Below the pieces are notes generated by a model. The model worked only from the letters and a program-made list of their open reading frames with translations. It made no database searches and was not told the DNA's origin. Made by a program: the position numbers and the translations under genes. Below are positions 43,183 to 51,540 of a DNA stretch of 64,000 bases, piece by piece. The stretch's first letter is position 1. Every line of letters begins with the position of its first letter. This DNA comes from Stutzerimonas kunmingensis (GTDB lineage: Bacteria; Pseudomonadota; Gammaproteobacteria; Pseudomonadales; Pseudomonadaceae), in assembly GCF_002929225.1 (NCBI RefSeq), contig NZ_PISM01000004.1, positions 434,001 through 498,000 of the forward strand, in the 5' to 3' direction.

Positions 43183-45297
43183 CTATGCCGGCCTGGAGGG
43201 TGCGGGGGCGCCCGGGTAGGCCCAGATGTTGCCCCAGGCGCGCTCTTCGTACTCTTCGTCGAACAGGTTGTTGAGGTTCAGGTTCAGGCGAACCCGTTCG
43301 GTCAGCGGGTAGTAGGCGAGCAGGTCGACGGTGGTGTAGGCGTCCATGTCGAACGCGGTGCTGGTGGCGCCGCCCTTGCGGTCGCCGACGTACTTGACGC
43401 CCATGCCAACGCCGAGCCCGGCCAGCGGACCTTCGGCGATTTCGTAGGTATCCAGCAAATTGAAGCTGTGGCGCGGCACGTTGGCCAGGCGCGTGCCGGT
43501 CGGCATCGATGCGCTCGAGCTTTCGGTGACTTCGGCATCGACGTAGGCGTAGCCGCCGATCACGCGCCATTGCGGGGTGATGTTGCCGGCCACGCTGATG
43601 TCGAAGCCGCGGCTGCGCGCTTCGCCGGCAGCAACCTGGTAATTGCTGTCGAGCGGATCGCTGGTCAGCACGTTTTCCTTGGTGATGTGGAACAGCGCCG
43701 CGGTGACGCTGAGGTCGTGCTCCGGCAGCTCGTACTTGATACCGACTTCGTGGGCGATGCCTTTTTCCGGGTCGAACGCCTGGCTGCTGCGGTCGGCGCC
43801 GCGGTTGGGCTTGAACGAGCGTGAGGTGTTGGCGTAGACGGCCAACTCCTCAGTGAGGTCGTAGATCAGCCCGAAACGCGGGGAGACGGCGTTATGCGCC
43901 TGGTCCCAGCTGCCGGCGGGGGTGAGCTTGTTTTCATAGCGCTGCTCGAAGCGTTCCAGGCGCGCGCCGACCTGCGCTGTCAGGCGCTCGGTGAGGGCGA
44001 TCTGGTCCTGCAGGAAGAACGCGTAGGACTTCAGGTTCTCGTCATCGTAGGTCGTGGTGCGGGTCAGCACCGGCAGCGGCTGGCCGTAGACCGGATCATA
44101 GAGGTCGATCGGGAAGTCGCTGGTCGCACCACCCGAGCGATCGATCTGGGAGTCGTAGTTGAAGTCGTCGAATTCCACACCGAGCAGCAGCGTGTGGGCC
44201 AGGCCCGCTGCATCGAAGTGACCCTCCAGATTGGCCTGCACAGCCAGGTCGTTCCAGTTCAGCCAGCGCTCGCTGTAGTTGCGTCCTACCGTGCGGCCAT
44301 CGGCGGCTAGGCCATTGTTCTCCACCGCGCCGCCGTCCAGGCTGCCGTCGAGGTACTGGATGCCGCCGCGCAGCATCCACTGGCTGTCCAGCTGGTGCTC
44401 CAGGCGCAGTTGCGTGGTGGCGTTCTGGTTGGTCAGCTTGCCGGCACTTTCCTCCCCGAGGAAACGATCGCGCGAGAGGTCGCCGGCCTGGTTGGGGTAG
44501 CGGGTAAGACCACGGTCCATGGGGTGGCGGTTGTGCAGATAGTCGCCTTCGAGGATCAGCGCGGTGTCGTCGCTGAGCTGCCAGCGCAGCACTGGCGCGA
44601 TGTTGTAGCGCTCACTTTCGACGTGATCACGGAAGCTGTCGCTGCCTTCGGCGACCAGGTTGAGGCGATAGGTAAACGCGGCGCTCTCGTCCAGCGCCCC
44701 GGTGGTGTCCAGAGTGCCGCGACGCAGACCATCGGTGTTCACCTGACTGCCGAGTACCGTGCGCCGCTCCGCCTGCGGCTGCTTGCTGACGATGTTGAAG
44801 GTGCCGCCCGGATCGCCGCGACCGTACAGCATCGAGGCCGGGCCGCGTAGCACTTCGATGCGCTCCAGCGTGCTGGCGTCGGGCATGTTGGGGTAGCCGC
44901 GGTTCACCGCGAAGCCGTTGCGGTAGAACTCCTGGGTGCTGAAGCCGCGCACCAGGAATTCGGTCAGGCCCTGGCCGCCGAAGTTGTTGCCACGTTCCAC
45001 CCCACCGGCGTAATCGAGCGCATCTTCCAGGCGCGTTGCGCCGATGTCTTCGACGACCTGCGCCGGGACCACGCTGATCGACTGCGGGGTTTCGTGGATC
45101 GCGGTGTCGGTTCGGGTGGCGCTGGCCGAGCGGGTTGCCCGGTAGCCCTGCACAGGCCCGTCGGCGCGCTCGGCCGATGCAGTGACCTGCATCTCCTCCA
45201 ATGCCAGCGGTTCAGCAGGCGGTTCGTCGTTGGCTGAAACCACGGCAGGGCAGGTGAGGGCTGGAATCGCGAGCATCGGGAGGAGAAGGCGCCGCAT
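43183..45297 (-). CDS. TonB-dependent siderophore receptor with C-terminal frameshift
   Basis: 704 residues as read. Signal peptide (1-22 from ATG 45297, AAGGA upstream), plug domain (IHETPQSISVVPAQVVEDIGAT, VLRGPASMLYGRGDPGG), then a 22-strand barrel. Siderophore type is suggested by the overall FhuA/FoxA-like pattern. The C-terminus ends AYPGAPAPSRPA, which is wrong for this family; in the next frame the same DNA reads PGRPRTLQAGIAITL and stops at 43169, a normal last strand. One extra base in the GGGCGCCCCC run near 43208-43217 would restore it. Either the gene is recently frameshifted or the sequence lost one base. Confidence 0.85.
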   Translation of the reverse strand: MRRLLLPMLAIPALTCPAVVSANDEPPAEPLALEEMQVTASAERADGPVQGYRATRSASATRTDTAIHETPQSISVVPAQVVEDIGATRLEDALDYAGGVERGNNFGGQGLTEFLVRGFSTQEFYRNGFAVNRGYPNMPDASTLERIEVLRGPASMLYGRGDPGGTFNIVSKQPQAERRTVLGSQVNTDGLRRGTLDTTGALDESAAFTYRLNLVAEGSDSFRDHVESERYNIAPVLRWQLSDDTALILEGDYLHNRHPMDRGLTRYPNQAGDLSRDRFLGEESAGKLTNQNATTQLRLEHQLDSQWMLRGGIQYLDGSLDGGAVENNGLAADGRTVGRNYSERWLNWNDLAVQANLEGHFDAAGLAHTLLLGVEFDDFNYDSQIDRSGGATSDFPIDLYDPVYGQPLPVLTRTTTYDDENLKSYAFFLQDQIALTERLTAQVGARLERFEQRYENKLTPAGSWDQAHNAVSPRFGLIYDLTEELAVYANTSRSFKPNRGADRSSQAFDPEKGIAHEVGIKYELPEHDLSVTAALFHITKENVLTSDPLDSNYQVAAGEARSRGFDISVAGNITPQWRVIGGYAYVDAEVTESSSASMPTGTRLANVPRHSFNLLDTYEIAEGPLAGLGVGMGVKYVGDRKGGATSTAFDMDAYTTVDLLAYYPLTERVRLNLNLNNLFDEEYEERAWGNIWAYPGAPAPSRPA

Positions 45298-45336
45298 CGA
45301 ATGATCCTTGAGGGAAGGGAGCGAGGGCGGGCATCC

Positions 45337-45359
45337 TAATAGCAACGAAAACTATTATC
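45337..45359 (-). promoter_or_regulatory. Candidate Fur-type site upstream of the receptor gene
   Basis: Read on the minus strand the segment starts GATAATAGTTTTCGTT and ends CTATTA. It contains TAATAG-N9-CTATTA (45337-45357) as a perfect dyad and agrees only partly with the Fur consensus. It lies 40-62 bp upstream of the start codon, where an iron-responsive promoter would be expected. Confidence 0.4.
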
Positions 45360-45524
45360 AAATAGAAGGTAATCTCAACTGCTGTGCGCTATCGCTGGTT
45401 GCGACAGGGCGCAGTGGGCGCAGGTGAGATCGAGTGAGCGGCGGCAGGCACTCAGTGCTTCGCGCTGCGCGGATGAGCTGGGCTGCCAAGCGGCACGGCA
45501 TCACCTCCGGCGACTGCTCGGCGC

Positions 45525-47075
45525 TCAGGCGGAGGCCAGGACGACGCGGTCACGGCCGGCTCTCTTCGCCTGGTACAGCGCCTCGTCCGCGGCCTTGAAA
45601 GTCGCGTCGGAGGACGCATAGCGGTCACTGCAGGCGATGCCGATGGAGGCTGTTACCGGTGCGCCGGTCGGGCTTGCGGTTTGCCGCAGGCGGGCAAGCA
45701 GGCGCTCGGCGGCGATACCCGCACCGCTGGCGTCCGTCTCGGGCAGCAGCATGAGGAATTCTTCGCCACCCATGCGGCACAGCACGTCAGTGGGGCGCGA
45801 GCATTCCTTCATGATTTCGGCGAGAAAGCGCAGCACCGCGTCGCCCACGTCATGGCCGTGCTGGTCGTTGACCTGTTTGAAGTGATCGATATCCAGCGTC
45901 ACTGCCGCGTAGCGCTGGTCGAGCAGGTCGAACTGTTTGAGGGCCAGCTCGAGGCCGCGGCGGTTACGCAGGCCGGTCAGCGGGTCGGTCATGGACGCCG
46001 CTTCCAGTGCGCCCATCTTCTGCTGCAGCAGGGAGACGCCTGCGAGCATCGCGACCTTCAATCGCGAGACCTCGAAATACCAGGAGTTGACCATCGAAAT
46101 ACGACTGGCTGCCTCCGGTGCGCCCCAGTGTTCGGCGGTATCGGCCAGGGCGCGAATGGGCCGGGAGATGAGTATGGACAGCCACCAGAACACCGCGAGC
46201 GAGATAAGCGTGAACGGTACCGCGTTGAGCAGCGTGGTCCGCGCCAGTTGTTTGAGCTTCGCGGTGATGGCTGCGGTCGGACGCTGGGCGATGATGCCCC
46301 AGCCGGTGCTCTGCATGGGCGCGAAGCCGGCGAGCATGTCCACGCCGAGCGTATTGATGACGCGCTGGCTGCCCTCCTGGCCCGACAGCACCTGCCGGAC
46401 CACGGCATTGCTCGATACGTTCTGGCCGACCCGCTTACCGTCTTCGTGGAAGATCAGCCGGCCCTGTGTGTCGACCACGTACAGGTAGGAGCCGTCGCGG
46501 TAGTAATGCACGCCCAGCAGGCCGTGCAGTGCGTTGCGCTCGCGCAGGAACAGCGACGCACTGATGAAGCCGAGGTAGCGGCCATCGGGGGCGAAGATGG
46601 GGTGGGTGACCGCGATCAGGTAAGTGCCGTCCGTGGCGATGTAGGGATCGCTGGTCTGCGGTATGCGCTCTTTCAGCGCGCGGGTTGCCCCTATGCTGTT
46701 CACCTTTAGGCCAACCAGGTCAGTACTTTCAGGCGAGGCGGAAACGATCTCCCCGGCGGCGCTGACGATCACGGCCCGGCTGAACTGCTCGCTCTTGAGC
46801 TTGAGCCGTTCGGTCTCGTTGTCCCGCGCGCTTGGGTCGGCGAAGCGTGTCGACAGCACCTCTGCCGCGTAGGCGAGCTCGCGACGACTATTGAGAAAGA
46901 ACTGATCGGTGGTGTCGGCGAGCTTGCGCGCATAGGCCCGGTTTGCCTCCAGAGTCTGCTCGAACAACTGATCGCGCTGTGAGCTGTAGCCGGCGAAGAA
47001 GCTGTTACCGAAGGTCAGCAGGCCGGCGACGAGTGCCAGCAGCAGCGTGAGTTTCTGTAGATCCAGCCGGGACAT
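45525..47075 (-). CDS. Diguanylate cyclase with periplasmic Cache sensor
   Basis: 516 residues. TM1 (about 10-30), a double Cache-like periplasmic domain (about 35-285; DGTYLIAVTHPIFAPDGRYLGFI, SYLYVVDTQGRLIFHEDG), TM2 (about 290-312), a linker helix and a GGDEF domain. The active-site loop is GGEEF (436-440), with an inhibitory-site RxxD (RPTD) eight residues earlier, so product feedback is expected. Should synthesise c-di-GMP in response to a small periplasmic ligand. ATG 47075 follows GGAGA; the 59-codon upstream extension is rejected. Confidence 0.92.
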   Translation of the reverse strand: MSRLDLQKLTLLLALVAGLLTFGNSFFAGYSSQRDQLFEQTLEANRAYARKLADTTDQFFLNSRRELAYAAEVLSTRFADPSARDNETERLKLKSEQFSRAVIVSAAGEIVSASPESTDLVGLKVNSIGATRALKERIPQTSDPYIATDGTYLIAVTHPIFAPDGRYLGFISASLFLRERNALHGLLGVHYYRDGSYLYVVDTQGRLIFHEDGKRVGQNVSSNAVVRQVLSGQEGSQRVINTLGVDMLAGFAPMQSTGWGIIAQRPTAAITAKLKQLARTTLLNAVPFTLISLAVFWWLSILISRPIRALADTAEHWGAPEAASRISMVNSWYFEVSRLKVAMLAGVSLLQQKMGALEAASMTDPLTGLRNRRGLELALKQFDLLDQRYAAVTLDIDHFKQVNDQHGHDVGDAVLRFLAEIMKECSRPTDVLCRMGGEEFLMLLPETDASGAGIAAERLLARLRQTASPTGAPVTASIGIACSDRYASSDATFKAADEALYQAKRAGRDRVVLASA

Positions 47076-47432
47076 GAAGCGCGATTCTCCGAATGCGTGC
47101 TTGGCGTGCGCCAATGGAGGTTGCTGTCGGGCTTCAGGCAAGCGGAAGCCAAAGGGCTGGGAATGATACAGGCAGCGCGCGGCTGACGAGTGGCTTCTCA
47201 TACATATAGAGCTGGCGGCCTGCTCTGGGTCAATCGCCTGCTGCTGGTACAACTATCGCAGTGTGGCAAATGAGAGGTGCGGGTGTTCTTCCTGATCTGG
47301 GCGGCAGCTCGGGCCCCATGTGCTGTGGCGGCCAGCGCAGCTTGGCGGAGCCGATAACTGGCGCTGCCTTGCCTGGCTCTGCCTGTGCTGAACATGATGG
47401 TTGTTGCTCTGGGCGGTGGTGAGCTGACTACG
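47076..47432. other. Intergenic region, no gene recognised
   Basis: About 360 bp between the diguanylate cyclase start and the terminator of the monooxygenase gene. Open frames here are short and lack ribosome sites. The cyclase promoter must be in the left part. Confidence 0.5.
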
Positions 47433-47460
47433 AAACAGGCCCGCTGATGCGGGCCTGTTT
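47433..47460 (-). terminator. Terminator of the flavoprotein gene
   Basis: AAACAGGCCCGC and GCGGGCCTGTTT form a perfect 12-bp stem around TGAT, 23 bp beyond the stop at 47484; the stem itself carries the T-run on each strand, so it may act both ways. Confidence 0.85.
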
Positions 47461-47483
47461 CATTCGAGCTGGCCGATGTGGCT

Positions 47484-49364
47484 TCAGCCCTGGTGATAGC
47501 TCGGCGCAAGCTTGTAGACCGAGGTATCCAGCCCCTCGAAACGCGCTTTCAGTTGCAGTGCCAGGTAAAGCGAGTAGTGCCGTGACTGGTGCAGGTTACC
47601 GCCGTGGAACCAGAGGTTTTGCTGCTGGGTGGGCTTCCACATGTTGCGCAGCTCGCCTTCGTACGGGCCCGGGTCCTTGGTGGTGCCGGAACCGAGGCCC
47701 CAGCAGCGGCCGACCTTGTCCGCGACGTCCTGGGAGATCAGCCGCGCCGCCCAACCGTTCATGGAGCCGTAGCCGGTGGCGTAGACGATCAGGTCGGCCG
47801 GCAGGCGGCTGCCATCGTTGAGTACCACGGCATCCGGCTCGATGTGATCGACGCCGAGGCCGGGGCCGCTTTTCAGCTTGATGGTGCCGTCGGCGATCAG
47901 CTCGCAGGCGCCGACGTCGATGTAGTACCCCGACCCGCGGCGCACGTACTTGAGGAACAGACCGGATTCGTCATCGCCGAAGTCGAGCATGAAGCCCGCC
48001 GCGGCCAGGCGATCGTAGAAGGCCTTGTCGCGCTCCTTGACCTGCTCGAAGGCCTGGCGATGGAACTGCGGCAGCACCTTGTAGGGGATCGAGGCGAACA
48101 GCATGTCGGCCTTGTCCGTGGTCAGCCCGGCCTCGACGGCATCCTCGGAATAGAGCGGGCCGAACACCACTTCCATCAGGGTGTCGGAACGCACGATATG
48201 GGTGCTGGAGCGCTGCACCATGGTGACGTCCGCGCCGTTTTCCACCAGGTCTGCACAGATGTCATGAGCCGAATTGTTGGCACCGATGACCACCGCGCGC
48301 TTGCCGCGCCAGGCGTCGCCGCCGGGATGCTGGCTGGAATGGTGCTGCTGGCCGGCAAAGGTTTCCGCACCCGGATAGACCGGCACGTTGGGCACACCGG
48401 ACATGCCGGTGGCGAGGATCAGCTGCGCGGGCTTGAGCGTCATCGGCTTGCCGTCGCGCAGGACCTCGACCGTCCAGCGGCCCTCGGCTTCGTCGAAGCT
48501 GGCCTTCACGCATTCGGTTTTCGCCCAGTAATTCAGCTCCATGACCTTGGCGTACATCTCCAGCCAGTCGCCGATCTGGTCTTTGGGTGTGAAGATTGGC
48601 CAATGGTCGGGGAAGGGCAGGTAGGGCATGTGGTCGTACCAGACCGGGTCGTGCAGGCACAGCGACTTGTAGCGGCCGCGCCACTGGTCGCCGGGGCGCT
48701 CGGCCTTGTCGACGATCAGCGTCGGCACGCCGAGGCGCTTGAGCCGTGCGCCGAGGCCGAGGCCGCCCTGGCCGCCGCCGATGACCAGGCAATAGGGCTG
48801 TTCCGTGATGCCCAGCGCGGCTTCCTCGTCGCGGCGCTTTTCCAGCCAGTTGCGCTTGTCGGCCAGGCCGTGGCCGTGTTCGGCGCCCAGTGGCCGGCGG
48901 CGTCCGAGCGGTTCCTCGTGCCCCTTCAGCTCGCGCATGGTGGTCAGCAGCGTCCAGCACAGGCCGTCCTTCAGACGCACATAACCCTTGCCGCGGGCGA
49001 CGTCGGTTTCCAGGCTGATCCAGCCTTCGAGCACGCCGTCGGTCAGGCTTGCTTCGCCTTCGAGCTTCCAGTTGTCCGGCCGGGTGGCTTCCAGGCGGCT
49101 TTCCAGCATGTCGCGAATGTCGGCCTTGCCTTCGAGGGTGATCAGGTTCCAGCTGAACAGCACCAGGTCACGCCAGTGGCAGTCGTCGGCGAATAGCTCA
49201 AGCGTGCCATCGACGTCGCGTTGCGCCAGGCGCTGGCCGAGGCGTTCGACCCAGGCGGCCAGTTGTTCGGTGGGTGAGCGGGTGTCGGTGGTCTGGCGGT
49301 CACCGCCGAGGTCGCTGCCGTTATCGGTTTTCAGATCGAAGGGAACGTCGTTGCTGGGACGCAT
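47484..49364 (-). CDS. NAD(P)/FAD-dependent flavin monooxygenase with NTF2-like N-terminus
   Basis: 626 residues. The first 150 residues form an NTF2/SnoaL-like domain (ELFADDCHWRDLVLFSWNLITLEG). A flavin-monooxygenase domain follows: FAD loop VIGGGQGGLGLGARL, NADPH loop VIGANNSAHDICADL, and the ATG motif VYATGYGSMNG. A Baeyer-Villiger or FMO-type oxygenation of an organic substrate is likely; substrate unknown. ATG 49364 follows AGGAGA. A good sigma-54 promoter candidate lies 54-69 bp upstream, and the divergent gene codes for an AcoR-like sigma-54 activator, so the pair probably forms one induced catabolic unit. Confidence 0.88.
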   Translation of the reverse strand: MRPSNDVPFDLKTDNGSDLGGDRQTTDTRSPTEQLAAWVERLGQRLAQRDVDGTLELFADDCHWRDLVLFSWNLITLEGKADIRDMLESRLEATRPDNWKLEGEASLTDGVLEGWISLETDVARGKGYVRLKDGLCWTLLTTMRELKGHEEPLGRRRPLGAEHGHGLADKRNWLEKRRDEEAALGITEQPYCLVIGGGQGGLGLGARLKRLGVPTLIVDKAERPGDQWRGRYKSLCLHDPVWYDHMPYLPFPDHWPIFTPKDQIGDWLEMYAKVMELNYWAKTECVKASFDEAEGRWTVEVLRDGKPMTLKPAQLILATGMSGVPNVPVYPGAETFAGQQHHSSQHPGGDAWRGKRAVVIGANNSAHDICADLVENGADVTMVQRSSTHIVRSDTLMEVVFGPLYSEDAVEAGLTTDKADMLFASIPYKVLPQFHRQAFEQVKERDKAFYDRLAAAGFMLDFGDDESGLFLKYVRRGSGYYIDVGACELIADGTIKLKSGPGLGVDHIEPDAVVLNDGSRLPADLIVYATGYGSMNGWAARLISQDVADKVGRCWGLGSGTTKDPGPYEGELRNMWKPTQQQNLWFHGGNLHQSRHYSLYLALQLKARFEGLDTSVYKLAPSYHQG

Positions 49365-49417
49365 GGTGGTTCTCCTGGTCATTGTTGTTATTCACGGGGA
49401 TACCGTGCTTGCAGCAG

Positions 49418-49433
49418 AGCAAGCGGCGGGCCA
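49418..49433 (-). promoter_or_regulatory. Candidate sigma-54 promoter of the monooxygenase gene
   Basis: On the minus strand: TGGCCCGCCGCTTGCT, one mismatch to TGGCACG-N4-TTGCW, with GG and GC elements 10 bases apart. Expected start of transcription is about 40 bases before the ATG at 49364. A weaker copy overlaps at 49433-49448. Confidence 0.65.
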
Positions 49434-49499
49434 GCAAGCGGCGCGCCGCGTCGTATCTAGCCTGGAGTCGTATCTGGACTGGCCGGTCGAGGCGGCGCC

Positions 49500-49529
49500 G
49501 TGTCATCACTGGCACGGCCGGGGTGACAC
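49500..49529. promoter_or_regulatory. Inverted repeat, possible activator binding site
   Basis: GTGTCA (49500-49505) and TGACAC (49524-49529) with 18 bp between, about 70-95 bp upstream of the -24 element, a normal distance for a sigma-54 enhancer. Directly after it TGT-N12-ACA is also seen. Role inferred from position. Confidence 0.4.
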
Positions 49530-49621
49530 TCTGTACCAGCAATGGCACAGCATGCGGCGGCCCGGCGTTTGGCCTATGCTGGGCGCGAAGCCGCCTCGAA
49601 ACATCGCGGAGAACAACAAGA

Positions 49622-51508
49622 ATGACCTCTCGCCTGAGTCAGCATGCGCATCAGGTCCTCAGCTTCGGTGAAGGCACCGCAGCCAGCCAGGGCCCGGCTG
49701 CCGATCCCGCCATCGCGCGTTCCTGGCGCCGCTGCCTGGAACAGCATCAGCTCGACCCCACCAGCCCGCGCGCGCCCTGCGTGATCGAGCGGCCGCGGCT
49801 CAATGAACATCGCGAGCGGCTGGACCGGGTTATCGCCGTTGCCCACTGGCAGATGAACAGCCTGCACCAGCAGCTGGGCAGCAGCGGCCACGCAGTGTTG
49901 CTGACCGACGCCAGCGGCGTGGTGATCGACAGCGTGGCGGATCAGGCCGAACGGGCGGAATTTCAGCGCGCCGGGCTCTGGCTCGGTGCCGTATGGAACG
50001 AGGCGACCGAGGGCACCAATGGCGTCGGTCTGTGCCTGCTGGAGCGCCAGGCGCTGACCATTCGGCGTGACGAGCACTTCCGTGGTCGGCACGCAGCACT
50101 GACCTGTTCGGCGAGCCCGGTGTTCGATGCCGAAGGCGGTTTGCTTGCCGTACTCAATGTGTCGTCGGCGCGCGAAGACCTGTCGCGCCAGCGGCGTTTT
50201 CACACCATGGCGCTGACCAACCTGTCGGCCAAGCTCATCGAAAGCTGTTTCTTCCTGCAGCACTGCGAGGGCAACTACCTGCTGCGCTTCCATGCCCAGC
50301 CCGAATACATCGGCCTGCTCAGCGAAGGCCTGCTGGCGTTCGACGGCGAGGGACGGATCACCGCGATCAACGAAACCGCGCTCAACCTGCTCGCCAGTAG
50401 CCGCGAGGCGCTATTAGGCCGGCCCTTGGAAACTGTGCTCGATGTGCGTCTGGATCAGTTGCTGGAGCGTGCGCGACCGCAGCCGGGGGCTTGCTGGCCC
50501 TTGCATACCCATGACGGTCAGCGGCTGTTCTGCCAGCTGCGCGGGCCGCAGCTGCGCGTGGTTGCTGCGCCGCGCCAGGAGCCGGCTGATGTGCCGAGCC
50601 TGTGTCTGCTCGATCCGGCAATGTGCACCGGTTTCAGCCGTGCGCTGAAGGTGCTCGAGCGGGACGTGCCGGTGTTGCTGCAAGGTGAGACCGGCACCGG
50701 CAAGGAAGCATTCGCCAGCGCACTGCATCGCGCCAGCAGCCGCGCCGGTCGGCCGTTCGTGGCACTCAATTGCGCGGCGATTCCCGAGACGCTGATCGAA
50801 AGCGAACTGTTCGGCTATCGCGGCGGCAGTTTCACCGGCGCGCGGCGCGAGGGCATGGTCGGCAAGCTGGAGCAGGCCAACGGCGGGATTCTCTTTCTCG
50901 ACGAGATTGGTGACATGCCGCTGGCGCTGCAGACGCGCTTGTTGCGGGTGCTGGAGGAACGCAAGGTCACCGCGCTGGGGGCTGCAGCGCCGACCGAACT
51001 GAATATCCGCCTGATCAGCGCCAGTCATCACGACCTGCGCGCGCTAGTGGCCGGCGGCGCGTTCCGTGAAGACCTGTATTACCGCCTTGGCGGGCTGATG
51101 ATTGCGTTGCCACCGTTGCGCGAGCGCAGCGGCAAGGCTGCGCTGCTCGATCACCTGCTGGCGGAAGAAGCGCAAGGCGAATCGATCTGTCTCGAGCCGG
51201 CCGCGCGGCAAGCCTTGCTGCGCTACAGCTGGCCGGGCAACGTGCGGCAGCTGCGCAATCTGCTGCGCACGTTGGTCGCACTGAGCGAGCAGGGGCGCAT
51301 TGGGCTGGACGACGTGCTTGCCGTGCTGCCGGCCGAAATGGGCGAGGTCGAGCCACCTCGTGACCCGTTGCAGTCGGCCGAGCGCGAGGCCCTGCTCACG
51401 GTGCTACGCGAACGGCACTGGCAGGTCAGTCGGGTGGCGGAACAGCTGGGGATCAGTCGCAATACGCTCTATCGCAAGCTGCGCAAACACGGCATCTCGC
51501 GTAACTGA
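49622..51508 (+). CDS. AcoR-like sigma-54-dependent transcriptional activator
   Basis: 628 residues. GAF domain (about 70-200), a PAS-like domain (about 215-330), an AAA+ domain with Walker A GETGTGKE, a sigma-54 contact loop reading GSFTGA instead of GAFTGA, and Walker B ILFLDEIGD, then a Fis-type HTH at the end (VSRVAEQLGISRNTLYRKL). GAF ligand probably a metabolite or aldehyde/ketone as in AcoR and DhaR. Start at ATG 49622 with GGAGA upstream; open codons further upstream are not protein-like. Divergent from the flavin monooxygenase gene it probably activates. Confidence 0.9.
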   Translation: MTSRLSQHAHQVLSFGEGTAASQGPAADPAIARSWRRCLEQHQLDPTSPRAPCVIERPRLNEHRERLDRVIAVAHWQMNSLHQQLGSSGHAVLLTDASGVVIDSVADQAERAEFQRAGLWLGAVWNEATEGTNGVGLCLLERQALTIRRDEHFRGRHAALTCSASPVFDAEGGLLAVLNVSSAREDLSRQRRFHTMALTNLSAKLIESCFFLQHCEGNYLLRFHAQPEYIGLLSEGLLAFDGEGRITAINETALNLLASSREALLGRPLETVLDVRLDQLLERARPQPGACWPLHTHDGQRLFCQLRGPQLRVVAAPRQEPADVPSLCLLDPAMCTGFSRALKVLERDVPVLLQGETGTGKEAFASALHRASSRAGRPFVALNCAAIPETLIESELFGYRGGSFTGARREGMVGKLEQANGGILFLDEIGDMPLALQTRLLRVLEERKVTALGAAAPTELNIRLISASHHDLRALVAGGAFREDLYYRLGGLMIALPPLRERSGKAALLDHLLAEEAQGESICLEPAARQALLRYSWPGNVRQLRNLLRTLVALSEQGRIGLDDVLAVLPAEMGEVEPPRDPLQSAEREALLTVLRERHWQVSRVAEQLGISRNTLYRKLRKHGISRN

Positions 51509-51510
51509 AC

Positions 51511-51532
51511 CGGCGGGCGCCGATGCCCGCCG
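51511..51532. terminator. Bidirectional hairpin between convergent genes
   Basis: CGGCGGGC and GCCCGCCG form an 8-bp stem around GCCGAT right after the activator stop. No T-run, so termination strength is uncertain. Confidence 0.45.
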
Positions 51533-51540
51533 TCAGTGGG

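Noticed and set aside
43183..45297. Calling the receptor a pseudogene
   Set aside because: Only the final strand is affected and a single-base sequence error in a GC run is as likely as a real mutation, so it is kept as a CDS with a note.
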